A stretch of 6,868 bases of DNA from Desulfobulbaceae bacterium UBA5628 (lineage in GTDB: Bacteria > Desulfobacterota > Desulfobulbia > Desulfobulbales > Desulfurivibrionaceae). The stretch lies in assembly GCA_002421565.1 (NCBI GenBank), contig DIKC01000046.1, positions 1 to 6,868 of the forward strand, in the 5' to 3' direction. This document shows positions 1 to 6,868 of the stretch, one piece after another (within the stretch, counting starts at the first letter, position 1; each line of letters opens with the position of its first letter). The position numbers were made by a program, and so were the translations under genes. The notes under the pieces are model-generated. The model saw nothing but the letters and a program-made list of their open reading frames with translations. It ran no database searches and was not told where the DNA came from.

Positions 1-110
1 CGGGACAAAACGGGAATCGCTGGCTCCAAGCCAAGGCCGACGCCCTACGTGAGCAGAAAAAGGGCCTGATGCAACAACTGTTGACCGGCAAGAAACGGGT
101 GAAGGGGTAA
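1..110 (+). CDS. hsdS: Type I restriction specificity subunit HsdS, C-terminal end only
   Basis: This is the 3' end of a gene that begins before the window; the reading frame starts at base 3 and ends with TAA at 108-110. The 35 visible codons end in LREQKKGLMQQLLTGKKR plus a short basic tail. This helical 'EQKKGLMQQLLTGK' ending is typical of type I HsdS subunits, where the C-terminal conserved helix packs against HsdM and the other half of the subunit. HsdS would choose the DNA target for both methylation and cleavage. No target-recognition domain is visible, so specificity cannot be inferred. The next gene starts 6 bp downstream, suggesting one transcript. The assignment rests on the tail motif and on hsdR lying 0.8 kb downstream. 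Confidence 0.85.
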   Translation, partial: GQNGNRWLQAKADALREQKKGLMQQLLTGKKRVKG

Positions 111-116
111 GAGCCT

Positions 117-779
117 ATGCCAGCGGATGCGGTCTATATCTTTCTGGACGAGGGTGGGAATTTTGACTTTTCCGGCAAGGGCACAAAATACTTCACCCTG
201 ACCAGTGTGCTCAAGCGGCGTCCGTTCAATATGTATAGTCAGTTGACCGAGCTGCGCTTCGATTTGATCGAAAGCGGTCTCGATATGGAATACTTCCATG
301 CCTCAGAGGATCGGCAACCGGTTCGTAATCAGGTTTTCGAGGTTATCAAGACCAATGCCGGCCGCTTGCAGGTAGACAGCGTTGTGGTGGAAAAACGGAA
401 AACCGGCCCGGCTCCGCGGCCACCGGAGAAGTTCTATCCGCGTATGCTTGGTTATCTCCTGAAGTATGTGGTGGGGAGCATCGGGGATGATTATTCGGAG
501 CTGATTGTCATTACCGACGCAATCCCCATTGAAAAGAAACGGAAGGTGATTGAGAAGGCGGTGAAGCAAACACTCAGCAGCATGTTGCCGGATGGTGTGA
601 AATACCGGGTGCTGCATCACTCAAGCAAATCGTCGAGCAGTCTGCAGGTAGCGGATTACCTCAACTGGGCGATTTTCAGGGCGTGGGAGCGGGGGGATCG
701 GCGAAGTCTGGAACTGGTGGCGGGGATGGTACGCAGTCAGTTTGATATCTTCAGGAGCGGGGTAACATACTACTACTGA
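117..779 (+). CDS. DUF3800 domain protein within the type I R-M locus
   Basis: A 220-residue protein of the DUF3800 family, a group of uncharacterised proteins thought to have an RNase H-like fold and often found beside defence and mobile genes. The family pattern is visible: a first strand with an acidic pair, YIFLDEGGNFDF (residues 7-18, D11 and E12), a second acidic residue after a hydrophobic strand (VITD, D134), a histidine pair followed by serines (HHSSKSSSS, 167-175), and the closing LQVADYLNWAIFRAWE (176-191, D180). The usual family motif is DESG; here it is DEGG. There is no signal peptide or membrane segment, so it is probably cytoplasmic. The ATG at 117 is 6 bp after the hsdS stop, with GAAGGGG upstream inside the hsdS end as a likely ribosome site. 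Sampled GC is about 50%, below hsdR. Nuclease activity is an inference from fold and acidic residues; the substrate is unknown. Confidence 0.82.
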   Translation: MPADAVYIFLDEGGNFDFSGKGTKYFTLTSVLKRRPFNMYSQLTELRFDLIESGLDMEYFHASEDRQPVRNQVFEVIKTNAGRLQVDSVVVEKRKTGPAPRPPEKFYPRMLGYLLKYVVGSIGDDYSELIVITDAIPIEKKRKVIEKAVKQTLSSMLPDGVKYRVLHHSSKSSSSLQVADYLNWAIFRAWERGDRRSLELVAGMVRSQFDIFRSGVTYYY

Positions 780-794
780 TGACTAGAAAAATGA

Positions 795-851
795 CCGCTC
801 CGACTACCCTCTTGCGAGGGAGAGCCCCATGGGCTCTTGTCATCGGAGCGG
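795..851. other. Compact inverted-repeat structure (three-way junction) before hsdR
   Basis: A perfect 9-bp outer stem, CCGCTCCGA (795-803) with TCGGAGCGG (843-851), encloses two further perfect hairpins lying back to back: CCCTC/GAGGG (807-811 with 816-820, loop TTGC) and AGAGCCC/GGGCTCT (821-827 with 831-837, loop CAT). Linkers at the junction are 3, 0 and 5 nt. As RNA this would fold into a tight, GC-rich three-way junction; as DNA it could extrude as a cruciform. It is followed by a pyrimidine/T-rich run (854-867, cctttcttttcttt), so it may stop or attenuate transcription from hsdS-DUF3800 before hsdR. Other readings are a REP-like mobile palindrome or a protein-binding site. The rest of the gap (852-929) is A/T-rich with no convincing consensus promoter. 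The structure is seen directly; any function is inference. Confidence 0.6.
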
Positions 852-929
852 AACCTTTCTTTTCTTTACGGAATCAGGCTAACAGTAAACTACGGTATTT
901 TGCAAACAAAAAATATACACGGGGCTGAT

Positions 930-3900
930 ATGCAACTCTCCTACCTCGAAGACTGCGACTCCAAAATCCCGGCGATTCAGGTGCTCTGTGCTCTGGGCTG
1001 GCAGTATCTGGGACGGGACGAGGCGGTGAAGCTCCGCGACGGGCGGCTGGATCAGGTGGTGCTGACCGGGGTGCTCAAGCCGTGGCTTGCGGCCAATGCC
1101 CGTTTCGAGGCCAAGGGAGTGCAACAGTCTTTTTCGGAGGCGAATATCGCCGAGGCGATCCGGCGGCTGACCGACGAGCCCTTTGACGGATTGGTGCGGA
1201 CCAACGAGAAAATCTATCACCTACTTGCCCTTGGCACCAGCCTGGAACAGGCAGTGGAGGGCGACCGCAAGGGGCGTTCATTGCACTACCTCGACTGGAA
1301 GAACTGGCGAAATAACATTTTCCACGTCTCCGACGAGTTCGTGGTGGAGCGGGCCAAGTCCCACGATACCGCCCGGCCCGATCTGGTGCTTTTCGTCAAC
1401 GGCATTCCCCTGGTGGTCATCGAGTGCAAGCGACGCGACAAGGACAAGGCTGCGGGCGAGAAGCAGATCGATATCGCCATCGAGCAGATGCTCCGCAACC
1501 AGCGGCCCGACTATCTTCCCCATCTCTTCCAGTACGCCCAACTGCTCTTGGGCACCAGCGTCAACGAGATCCGTTACGGGGCGGTGGGAACCCCGAAAAA
1601 GTTCTGGTCGGTCTGGGAGGAGGGCGGCGATCACGAAGCAAACGCGGCGGCGGTGCGGCGTATCGCCAACCAGGTGCCAACCTTTGAGGTGCGTAACCGG
1701 CTCTTTACCCCCATTGCAGAAAGGGAAGCGGTGCCCTTGGCCGATGCCCGGCGCTATTTCGAGGAGCTGTGGACCGGGGGCGAGCGGCTGCCAACGGCCC
1801 AGGATCGGACCCTGTGGGCCTTGCTGCGGCCCGAGCGTTTGCTGGACCTGGCCTACGGTTTTACGGTTTTCGATGCCGGGGTGCGCAAGGTCGCCCGCTA
1901 TCAGCAGTTCTTCGCGGTCAAGGAGACCATCGAGCGGGTGGCCACCCTGCGCGAGGGAAAACGTCGCGGTGGGGTAGTCTGGCACACCACCGGTAGCGGC
2001 AAGTCGCTGACCATGGTGATGCTGGCCAAGGCCCTGGCCCTGCATCCGGCCATCCCCAACCCGAGGGTGATCATCGTCACTGATCGCGTTGACCTCGATG
2101 ACCAGATATGGCGCACCTTCGAGGCCTGCGGCAAATCGGCCGCCAAGGCCGCCACCGGCGAACACCTGGTGCGGCTCATCACCGAGGGCAAGGCCAGCGT
2201 GGTGACCACCATCATCAACAAGTTCCAGACCGTGCGCGGCAAGCACGGGGTGCGGGATGAAAGCCCCAATATCTTCGTGCTGGTGGACGAGAGCCATCGC
2301 TCCAACTACGGCGCCATCGCGGCCCAGATGCGGCGGGTTTTCCCCAATGCATGCTATCTGGGTTTCACCGGCACCCCGCTTTTGAAAAAAGAGAAGGAGA
2401 CCGCCCGCAAGTTCGGGGGCTTCATCCATTCCTACACCATGCGCGAGGCGGTGGCGGACAAGGCCGTTTTGCCCCTGCTCTATGAGGGCCGGATGGCGCT
2501 CCTCACCCAGGATCGGGAGGCCATGCAGAAGTGGTTCGAGCGGATCACCGCCAATCTCTCCCAGGCCCAGAAAGCGGATCTCAAGCGTAAGATGGCCGAT
2601 GTGGGGGCGGTGGAAAAGGCCGAGCAGCGGATCAAAATGATCGCTTTCGACATCTCCACCCACTACGTCGATAATTTCCAGGGGACGGGATTCAAGGCGC
2701 AACTTGCCGCTGATAGCCGCCACAGCGCCATCTTCTATCGCAAGTTCCTTAAAGAGTTCGGTCTAGTGGAGGCCGAGGTGGTGATGAGCCAGCCCGACAC
2801 CCGCAAGGGGCAGGAATCGGTAGCCGAAGATGATACCCCCGAGGTCGTCCGGTTTTGGCAGGAAATGTTGGAGCGATTCGGTTCGGAGGAGCGCTACGTT
2901 AAAGAGTTGTTGGCATCCTTCGGCCGCGAGGACGGGGTGGAAATCCTGATCGTGGTTGATAAGCTGCTCACCGGCTTCGACGAGCCCCGCAACACGGTGC
3001 TCTATATCGATAAAAGTCTTCAGGAGCACAATATCCTCCAGGCCATCGCCCGGGTGAACCGGCTCTATCAGGGCAAGGAATTCGGCTACATCATCGACTA
3101 CCGGGGGGTGCTGGGCCGGTTGAATGAGGCGATGAATACCTATGACGCCTTGGGCGGCTTTGATGCCGAGGACGTGGACCTTACCGGCTCGGTTATCGAC
3201 ACCCGCGAGGAAGTGGCCAAGCTCCCGCAGCGGCATTCCGATTTGTGGGCGGTGTTCAAGGAATTGACCAACAAGAAGGACGTGGAGGCTTTCGAGGTCC
3301 ACCTGGCCCCGGAGGACAAACGCCAGGAGTTTTACGAGGCCTTGCGGGAGTACCAGAAGACCCTGACCGTGGCGCTGGCCACCGAGCATTTTTACGACGA
3401 AACCCCGGAAGCCCGGATCAAGACCTACAAGGACGACCTGAAGTTTTTCCGCGGTCTGCGGGCCTCGGTGCAGCAACGCTACGCCGAAGCTATTGACTAC
3501 AGCCAGTACGAGAAGCAGATCCGCAAGGTGATGGACAGCCATATCCAGTCGCCGGACGTGGAGGTGGTTACCGATCTGGTCAACATCTTCGACGTTGAGG
3601 CTTTCGACAAGGTGGTGGAAGAAAAGGTGGGAACGGCGGCCAAGGCCGACACCATCGCCAGCCGGACGGTCAAGACCATCCGGGAAAAGATGGACGAAGA
3701 CCCGGTCTTCTATAAAAAATTCGCCGACCTGGTGCAGCAGGCCATCGACGACTACCGGGCCAGGCGGATCAGTGATGCCGAGTACCTGCGGTTGGTCAGC
3801 GAGTATATGGCCACCGTCCGGCGTGGCCATGATCGGGAGTTGCCCAAGGAACTGACTTACCACACCGAGGCCCCCGCCTATTATGGAATTTTGGGGGAAT

Positions 3901-4166
3901 CTCTTGGCGAGTACCGTACCAGCGCGGATGAGCGGAAAGAGCTGGCCACGGAAATGGCGCTGGCGATCCAGAAGATCGTTGATGCCCGCAAGAAGCGCGA
4001 TTGGCCGAGTATGGAGGATGTCATTAAGGCCATGCAGAATGATATTGACGATTATCTTTTCGACTTAGAGAGAAGCCGCGGTCTGAAGTTTCCTCCCGAG
4101 GAAATGGATGCGATCATCGAGCGTTGTATCGCGGTGGCAAAGAAGTTGGCCGGTTATGACATGTGA
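930..4166 (+). CDS. hsdR: Type I restriction endonuclease subunit R (HsdR)
   Basis: A 1078-residue ATP-dependent DNA translocase and nuclease, the motor subunit of a type I restriction enzyme. The N-terminal nuclease domain has the PD-(D/E)xK site: PD at 150-151 (D151) and ECK at 165-167 (E165, K167). Superfamily 2 helicase motifs follow in order: Walker A TGSGKS (354-359), motif II DESH (453-456), motif III GFTGTP (478-483), motif V LLTGFDEP (679-686) and motif VI QAIARVNRLY (704-713). The C-terminal 300 or so residues are helical and charged, as expected for the region that docks on the methylase core. All catalytic residues appear intact. The frame is open back to a TTG at 837, but that codon lies on the last base of the inverted-repeat structure and the extra 31 residues look non-coding, so I choose the ATG at 930 (MQLSYLEDCDSK), preceded by a weak GGGG. 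HsdS and presumably HsdM are the partners. Confidence 0.93.
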   Translation: MQLSYLEDCDSKIPAIQVLCALGWQYLGRDEAVKLRDGRLDQVVLTGVLKPWLAANARFEAKGVQQSFSEANIAEAIRRLTDEPFDGLVRTNEKIYHLLALGTSLEQAVEGDRKGRSLHYLDWKNWRNNIFHVSDEFVVERAKSHDTARPDLVLFVNGIPLVVIECKRRDKDKAAGEKQIDIAIEQMLRNQRPDYLPHLFQYAQLLLGTSVNEIRYGAVGTPKKFWSVWEEGGDHEANAAAVRRIANQVPTFEVRNRLFTPIAEREAVPLADARRYFEELWTGGERLPTAQDRTLWALLRPERLLDLAYGFTVFDAGVRKVARYQQFFAVKETIERVATLREGKRRGGVVWHTTGSGKSLTMVMLAKALALHPAIPNPRVIIVTDRVDLDDQIWRTFEACGKSAAKAATGEHLVRLITEGKASVVTTIINKFQTVRGKHGVRDESPNIFVLVDESHRSNYGAIAAQMRRVFPNACYLGFTGTPLLKKEKETARKFGGFIHSYTMREAVADKAVLPLLYEGRMALLTQDREAMQKWFERITANLSQAQKADLKRKMADVGAVEKAEQRIKMIAFDISTHYVDNFQGTGFKAQLAADSRHSAIFYRKFLKEFGLVEAEVVMSQPDTRKGQESVAEDDTPEVVRFWQEMLERFGSEERYVKELLASFGREDGVEILIVVDKLLTGFDEPRNTVLYIDKSLQEHNILQAIARVNRLYQGKEFGYIIDYRGVLGRLNEAMNTYDALGGFDAEDVDLTGSVIDTREEVAKLPQRHSDLWAVFKELTNKKDVEAFEVHLAPEDKRQEFYEALREYQKTLTVALATEHFYDETPEARIKTYKDDLKFFRGLRASVQQRYAEAIDYSQYEKQIRKVMDSHIQSPDVEVVTDLVNIFDVEAFDKVVEEKVGTAAKADTIASRTVKTIREKMDEDPVFYKKFADLVQQAIDDYRARRISDAEYLRLVSEYMATVRRGHDRELPKELTYHTEAPAYYGILGESLGEYRTSADERKELATEMALAIQKIVDARKKRDWPSMEDVIKAMQNDIDDYLFDLERSRGLKFPPEEMDAIIERCIAVAKKLAGYDM

Positions 4167-4869
4167 TAGAGTCCGCTGGGGCAGGATCGAAATCCCCTTT
4201 ACCTGCAAATGGTCACCGCGCGAGACGCTGGCGATCAGCGTCCACCCGGATTTGCGCGTCGAGGTAAACGCACCGCTGGACACGCCGCCGGAAGTAATCC
4301 GGGAACGGGTGAATAAACGAGGGGCCTGGATTCGGAAGGCGTGGCGCGAATTTGAACTTTATCTCCCCAAGCAGCCTCCCCGCCGCTATGTGAGCGGCGA
4401 GACGCATCGTTACCTGGGGCGGCAGTACCGGTTGCGATGCGTCGAGGGCAATGAAGAGTCGGTCAAATGTCTGCGCGGCATTCTGTATGTCGTAAGCCGG
4501 ACTGAGCCGGCCCCGGAGCGGGCCAAGATGCTGTTGGAAGGGTGGTATCGTGAACATGCTCGGCGGGTGTTTCGGGAGCGACTGGTTGAATGTTGCAAGC
4601 GCGCAACGGTGGAAGGAATCGAGAATAAGCCGCCGCTTTTCATCCGCAAGATGGTCAGCCGGTGGGGCAGTTGCTCCGGCAAAGGCAGGATCTATCTTAA
4701 TTTGGAACTAATCAAGGCCTCAAGGGAGTGCATAGATTATGTAATCATGCACGAGCTTTGCCATTTAAAAGTACCTTCCCACGGCCCTCGATTTTGGCGC
4801 TTGATGGAAAAACTCATGCCAGATTACGAGGAACGGAAGAGAAAACTGAACCAGTTTGCCGATGTATAG
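4156..4869 (+). CDS. YgjP/SprT-like zinc metallopeptidase (DUF45 family)
   Basis: A 237-residue protein of the YgjP (DUF45, M48-like) family of small cytoplasmic zinc metallopeptidases. The zinc site is complete: HELCH at 199-203 (ligands H199 and H203, catalytic E200) with a further histidine at 209 (PSHGPRFW). Other family signatures are the early GETHRYLGRQYRL (81-93) and RWGSCSGKGRIYLN (169-182) just before the active site. The ATG at 4156 is preferred over an in-frame ATG at 4108 because family similarity begins near it and it overlaps the hsdR stop by only 11 bp, a typical translationally coupled arrangement. Members are commonly seen next to type I restriction genes, but their substrate there is not known to me; a role in processing or turning over R-M subunits is speculation. 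The final third is A/T-richer than hsdR. Confidence 0.88.
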   Translation: MTCDRVRWGRIEIPFTCKWSPRETLAISVHPDLRVEVNAPLDTPPEVIRERVNKRGAWIRKAWREFELYLPKQPPRRYVSGETHRYLGRQYRLRCVEGNEESVKCLRGILYVVSRTEPAPERAKMLLEGWYREHARRVFRERLVECCKRATVEGIENKPPLFIRKMVSRWGSCSGKGRIYLNLELIKASRECIDYVIMHELCHLKVPSHGPRFWRLMEKLMPDYEERKRKLNQFADV

Positions 4870-4880
4870 TTTGCGGCAAA
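4855..4880. terminator. Weak hairpin between convergent genes
   Basis: TTTGCCG (4855-4861) and CGGCAAA (4874-4880) form a perfect 7-bp stem with a 12-nt loop that contains the metallopeptidase stop codon. It lies in the 25-bp convergent junction with rmuC and could act as a weak terminator in either direction. There is no clear T-tract on either side and the loop is long, so this is a tentative call. Confidence 0.25.
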
Positions 4881-4894
4881 GCAGATTCATTCTG

Positions 4895-6214
4895 TCAATC
4901 AATGTCGATGGGCTCTTCTGCTTCGGTGGATTCGTCCGGGTCGGAATCTGGTTCCGGGTCGGCTCCCGCCAGTGGGGGGAGCCGGGGCTGGAGGTCGAGG
5001 GTTTCCGGTGATTCCAGTTTCTTTTGCAGGTTGGGGTCCAGTTCCTTGAGCTTACGGGCGGTGACCAGCACCCGGCTTTCCAGGGAGCCCATTGCCTTGT
5101 TGTAGGAATCCACCGCCCCGCTCAAGCCCCGCCGCACTGCCTGGAAATGGCCGACCATCACCGCGATCCGCTCGTAAAGCTGGCGGCCCAGCTCGCCGAT
5201 TTTGTGGGCGTGTTCGGCGATCTGTTCCTGCCGCCAGCCGTAGGAAACCGCCCGCAGGAGGGCGATCAGGGTGGTGGGGGTGGCGAGAATCACCCGTTGG
5301 TTGACCCCGAATTCGATCAATTCCGGGTCTTGCTCCAGGGCGGCGCTGAAAAAATTCTCGCCGGGCAGGAACAGGACCACGAATTCCGGGGTGGGCTGGA
5401 ATTGCTCCCAGTAGGCCTTGGCGGAAAGTTGGGTCAGGTGGGTGCGGATCTGGCGGGCGTGTTCCCGCATTTTGGCCCGCCGCACCTCTTCGTCCGGGCT
5501 TTCGATCGCCTCCAGGTAGGCGGAAAGGGCGGCCTTGGAATCGACCACGATCTGCTTGTGATTGGGCAGTTTGATCACCAGATCGGGTCGTAAACGGCTG
5601 TCCGCCCCGGCTGCCGATTCCTGCTCGACAAAATCGCAGTATTGCACCATCCCGGCCATTTCCACCACCCGCCGCAACTGGATTTCTCCCCAGCGGCCCC
5701 GGACATTGGGGGTGCGCAGAGCGCGGACCAGATTGGCGGTCTCGCCCTGCAAGCGAATCTGGCCGGTGGCCAGGGATTTGACCTGCTCGCTGAGGCCGGA
5801 GTAGGCCTCGATCCGTTCCTTTTCCACCTGCCGGAGCTGGTCGTCCACCTTTTTGAGCGATTCCCGCAGCGGCTGCACCAACTCCTGGATCGCCTGCCGC
5901 CGCTGTTCCAGGTCGCCACCGGCCTTTTCCTGCAAGCGGCCGAAGGTGGCCTTGGCCAGTTCCAGGAAGGATTTGCTGTTCTGTTGGAAAATATCGCCGG
6001 AAAGGGCCTTGAAGGTGTCGGTCAGCTCCTGGCGGGCCGCCATCAGCAGGGCCTGTTTTTCCTCGCTGATTTTGCGTTCGCCGGCCAGGCTGGTGGTCAG
6101 TTCCGCCACCCTGGCGGTAAGATCGCGGTTTTCCGCCTGCAAGCGGGCGACCAGCTCACCGGCCTGGCGGGCCTCTTCCTGGAGGGCGGCCAGGCGTTGC
6201 TCCCTGGTCTGCAA
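4895..6214 (-). CDS. rmuC: DNA recombination protein RmuC (anchorless form, downstream of an in-frame TAG)
   Basis: RmuC-family protein, 439 residues from a TTG at 6214. RmuC limits recombination and inversion at short inverted repeats and has a predicted PD-(D/E)xK-like nuclease core. Residues 1-150 are a long coiled coil rich in E, Q, A and L. The conserved core follows: [19 protein letters not shown] (167-185), [10 protein letters not shown] (208-217, D211) and [14 protein letters not shown] (223-236, D225 and K227), then [13 protein letters not shown] and [18 protein letters not shown]. The C-terminus (415-439) is a proline- and acid-rich, probably disordered tail. The family normally begins with a membrane anchor. 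Here that anchor is encoded upstream in the same frame (6215-6367) but is cut by TAG at 6305-6307. The TTG has AGGA a few bases upstream, so translation could restart there. The strand is opposite to the restriction locus. The core is intact; whether the gene is functional depends on the TAG. Confidence 0.85.
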   Translation of the reverse strand: MQTREQRLAALQEEARQAGELVARLQAENRDLTARVAELTTSLAGERKISEEKQALLMAARQELTDTFKALSGDIFQQNSKSFLELAKATFGRLQEKAGGDLEQRRQAIQELVQPLRESLKKVDDQLRQVEKERIEAYSGLSEQVKSLATGQIRLQGETANLVRALRTPNVRGRWGEIQLRRVVEMAGMVQYCDFVEQESAAGADSRLRPDLVIKLPNHKQIVVDSKAALSAYLEAIESPDEEVRRAKMREHARQIRTHLTQLSAKAYWEQFQPTPEFVVLFLPGENFFSAALEQDPELIEFGVNQRVILATPTTLIALLRAVSYGWRQEQIAEHAHKIGELGRQLYERIAVMVGHFQAVRRGLSGAVDSYNKAMGSLESRVLVTARKLKELDPNLQKKLESPETLDLQPRLPPLAGADPEPDSDPDESTEAEEPIDID

Positions 6215-6367
6215 CCGTTCCTGGCCGAGGGACTGTTCCGCCGCCAGGGCCGCCGTTGCCAGGGCCGCCTGCTGGGCCGTCCGGTTGCGCCAGTAAAGCG
6301 AGGCCTAGACGATCCCCGCCGCCAGACCGCCGATGGCGGCGATTATCAGATGGATTGATAGAGACAT
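6215..6367 (-). pseudogene. rmuC: Disrupted N-terminal membrane anchor of rmuC (in-frame amber codon)
   Basis: On the minus strand an ATG at 6367 opens a 20-codon stretch, MSLSIHLIIAAIGGLAAGIV, followed by TAG (6305-6307) and then, in the same frame, [16 protein letters not shown], continuing without another stop into the RmuC coiled coil. The two halves together make a typical N-terminal transmembrane helix with a basic cytoplasmic flank, the expected start of RmuC. After the TAG, 26 of 30 codons up to the TTG end in G or C, as in the rest of the gene, so this reads as coding sequence. With the TAG read as an amino acid the protein would be 490 residues, close to E. coli RmuC at about 475. 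Explanations are a sequencing error (for example TGG to TAG), a recent nonsense mutation, or UAG read-through. No good Shine-Dalgarno is visible before the ATG. Confidence 0.65.
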
Positions 6368-6413
6368 GGGCGAGAGGATACCATATCCGGCCGTAGCATT
6401 GCCAGGCGGTTCT

Positions 6414-6442
6414 TTTACTGGTCTTGCCCGGGTGGTTATGCT
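6414..6442 (+). promoter_or_regulatory. Possible sigma-70-type promoter for the transferase gene
   Basis: TTTACT (6414-6419) and TATGCT (6437-6442) are spaced by 17 bp in the 86-bp divergent gap between rmuC and the next gene. Each matches four of six consensus bases. Transcription would start only a few bases before the ATG at 6454, giving a nearly leaderless message, which lowers confidence. I see no comparably good promoter facing rmuC. Confidence 0.22.
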
Positions 6443-6453
6443 AAAGAACAGCG

Positions 6454-6868
6454 ATGCAGGAACTGCTCTTGTTTTTTACCCGTTATCCGGTGGCGGGCCG
6501 GGTCAAGACCCGTTTGATTCCGGCCTTGGGCGCGGCCGGAGCGGCCGAGCTGCAGCGCCGCTTGAGCGAGCGAACCGGCGAACAACTGCGGGTAGCGGCG
6601 GACCGACGGTCGGCGGGTTGGGAGATTCGCTACACCGGCGGCAACCGTAGTTTGGTTTCCGCCTGGCTGCCCGGCGCCCACCGTTATCGTCCCCAGGGCG
6701 GGGGTGATCTGGGGGCTCGCCTGGCCCGCGCCTTTAGCGCCGGTCTGGCGGCGGCTTACGACCGAATCGTGGTGGTGGGCGGGGATTGCCCCGGCCTGAC
6801 CGCGTCGCATCTGGTCGATGCCCTGGAGCGGCTGGCCGATCACGATCTGGTGCTGGGGCCGGCTGTGG
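6454..6868 (+). CDS. TIGR04282/DUF2064-type glycosyltransferase-like protein, N-terminal part
   Basis: The first 138 codons of a gene that runs off the window. The family (DUF2064, also called rSAM/selenodomain-associated transferase 1) has a GT-A nucleotide-sugar transferase-like fold; members resemble nucleotidyl- and glycosyltransferases, but their substrates are mostly unassigned. Three signatures are visible in the right order: FTRYPVAGRVKTRL (8-21), a nucleotide-binding-like start; QGGGDLGARL (81-90); and VVVGGDCPGL (106-115), the likely metal/nucleotide site with D111. The following LERLADHDLVLGPAV leads towards the family's usual GPxxDGGYxLIG motif, which lies outside the window. No signal peptide is present. 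The ATG at 6454 was chosen because similarity begins at its second residue; the Shine-Dalgarno is weak. It diverges from rmuC across an 86-bp gap (6368-6453). GC is high, like rmuC, which suggests core chromosome rather than transferred DNA. Confidence 0.85.
   Translation, partial: MQELLLFFTRYPVAGRVKTRLIPALGAAGAAELQRRLSERTGEQLRVAADRRSAGWEIRYTGGNRSLVSAWLPGAHRYRPQGGGDLGARLARAFSAGLAAAYDRIVVVGGDCPGLTASHLVDALERLADHDLVLGPAV

Noticed and set aside
795..851. tRNA or transposon end
   Set aside because: There is no anticodon-arm or acceptor pattern and no CCA end. No flanking target-site duplication is visible around the outer stem.
852..929. Promoter for hsdR
   Set aside because: The stretch is A/T-rich, but no -35/-10 pair with proper spacing reaches a convincing match.
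1278..2723. Long minus-strand open frame (481 codons) antisense to hsdR
   Set aside because: It is fully inside hsdR, shows no family-like motifs and is rich in G, H, P and L. It is a GC-rich mirror of a real coding frame.
2763..3863. Second long minus-strand open frame (366 codons) antisense to hsdR
   Set aside because: Same reasoning: it is entirely opposite the helicase and C-terminal regions of hsdR, with no recognisable domain.
6305..6307. Genome-wide reassignment of TAG to an amino acid
   Set aside because: The metallopeptidase gene ends in TAG at 4867-4869 at the expected family length; reading through would add 59 residues over rmuC. A single local event or error is simpler.
5642..6358. 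Plus-strand open frame (238 codons) opposite rmuC
   Set aside because: The minus-strand frame carries clear RmuC motifs; this frame is its low-complexity G/L/Q-rich mirror.

Overview
The window looks like an accessory (defence) segment of a GC-rich Gram-negative chromosome joined to more ordinary chromosomal genes. A deltaproteobacterial-type host such as a Desulfuromonadales or Desulfobulbales relative is my guess, from the look of HsdR, RmuC and the TIGR04282-type transferase. No taxonomic marker gene is present, so this is weak.

Layout. Positions 1-4869, plus strand, form one row: the last 35 codons of a type I restriction specificity subunit (hsdS), a DUF3800 protein (117-779), a 150-bp gap holding a compact inverted-repeat structure (795-851), the type I restriction motor/nuclease subunit hsdR (930-4166), and a YgjP/SprT-like zinc metallopeptidase (4156-4869) that overlaps the end of hsdR. 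Convergent to this, on the minus strand, is rmuC (4895-6214), whose in-frame N-terminal extension (to 6367) is broken by one amber codon. Diverging from rmuC is the start of a TIGR04282/DUF2064-type transferase (6454 to the window edge, incomplete).

How the genes work together. HsdS, HsdR and a methylase HsdM (not in the window, presumably upstream) would make a type I restriction-modification complex: HsdS reads the DNA target, HsdM methylates it, and HsdR translocates and cleaves unmodified DNA. The DUF3800 protein sits 6 bp after hsdS and the metallopeptidase overlaps hsdR by 11 bp, so both look like cargo of the same locus. Their roles are not established. In the 60-base rows I counted, GC is about 48-53% in the DUF3800 gene and 38-62% in the metallopeptidase gene, against about 68% in hsdR and rmuC, which fits a mosaic origin.

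The two most notable points are the three-way-junction inverted repeat between DUF3800 and hsdR, and the TAG codon inside the predicted membrane anchor of rmuC. I see no CRISPR array, tRNA, rRNA or insertion sequence.
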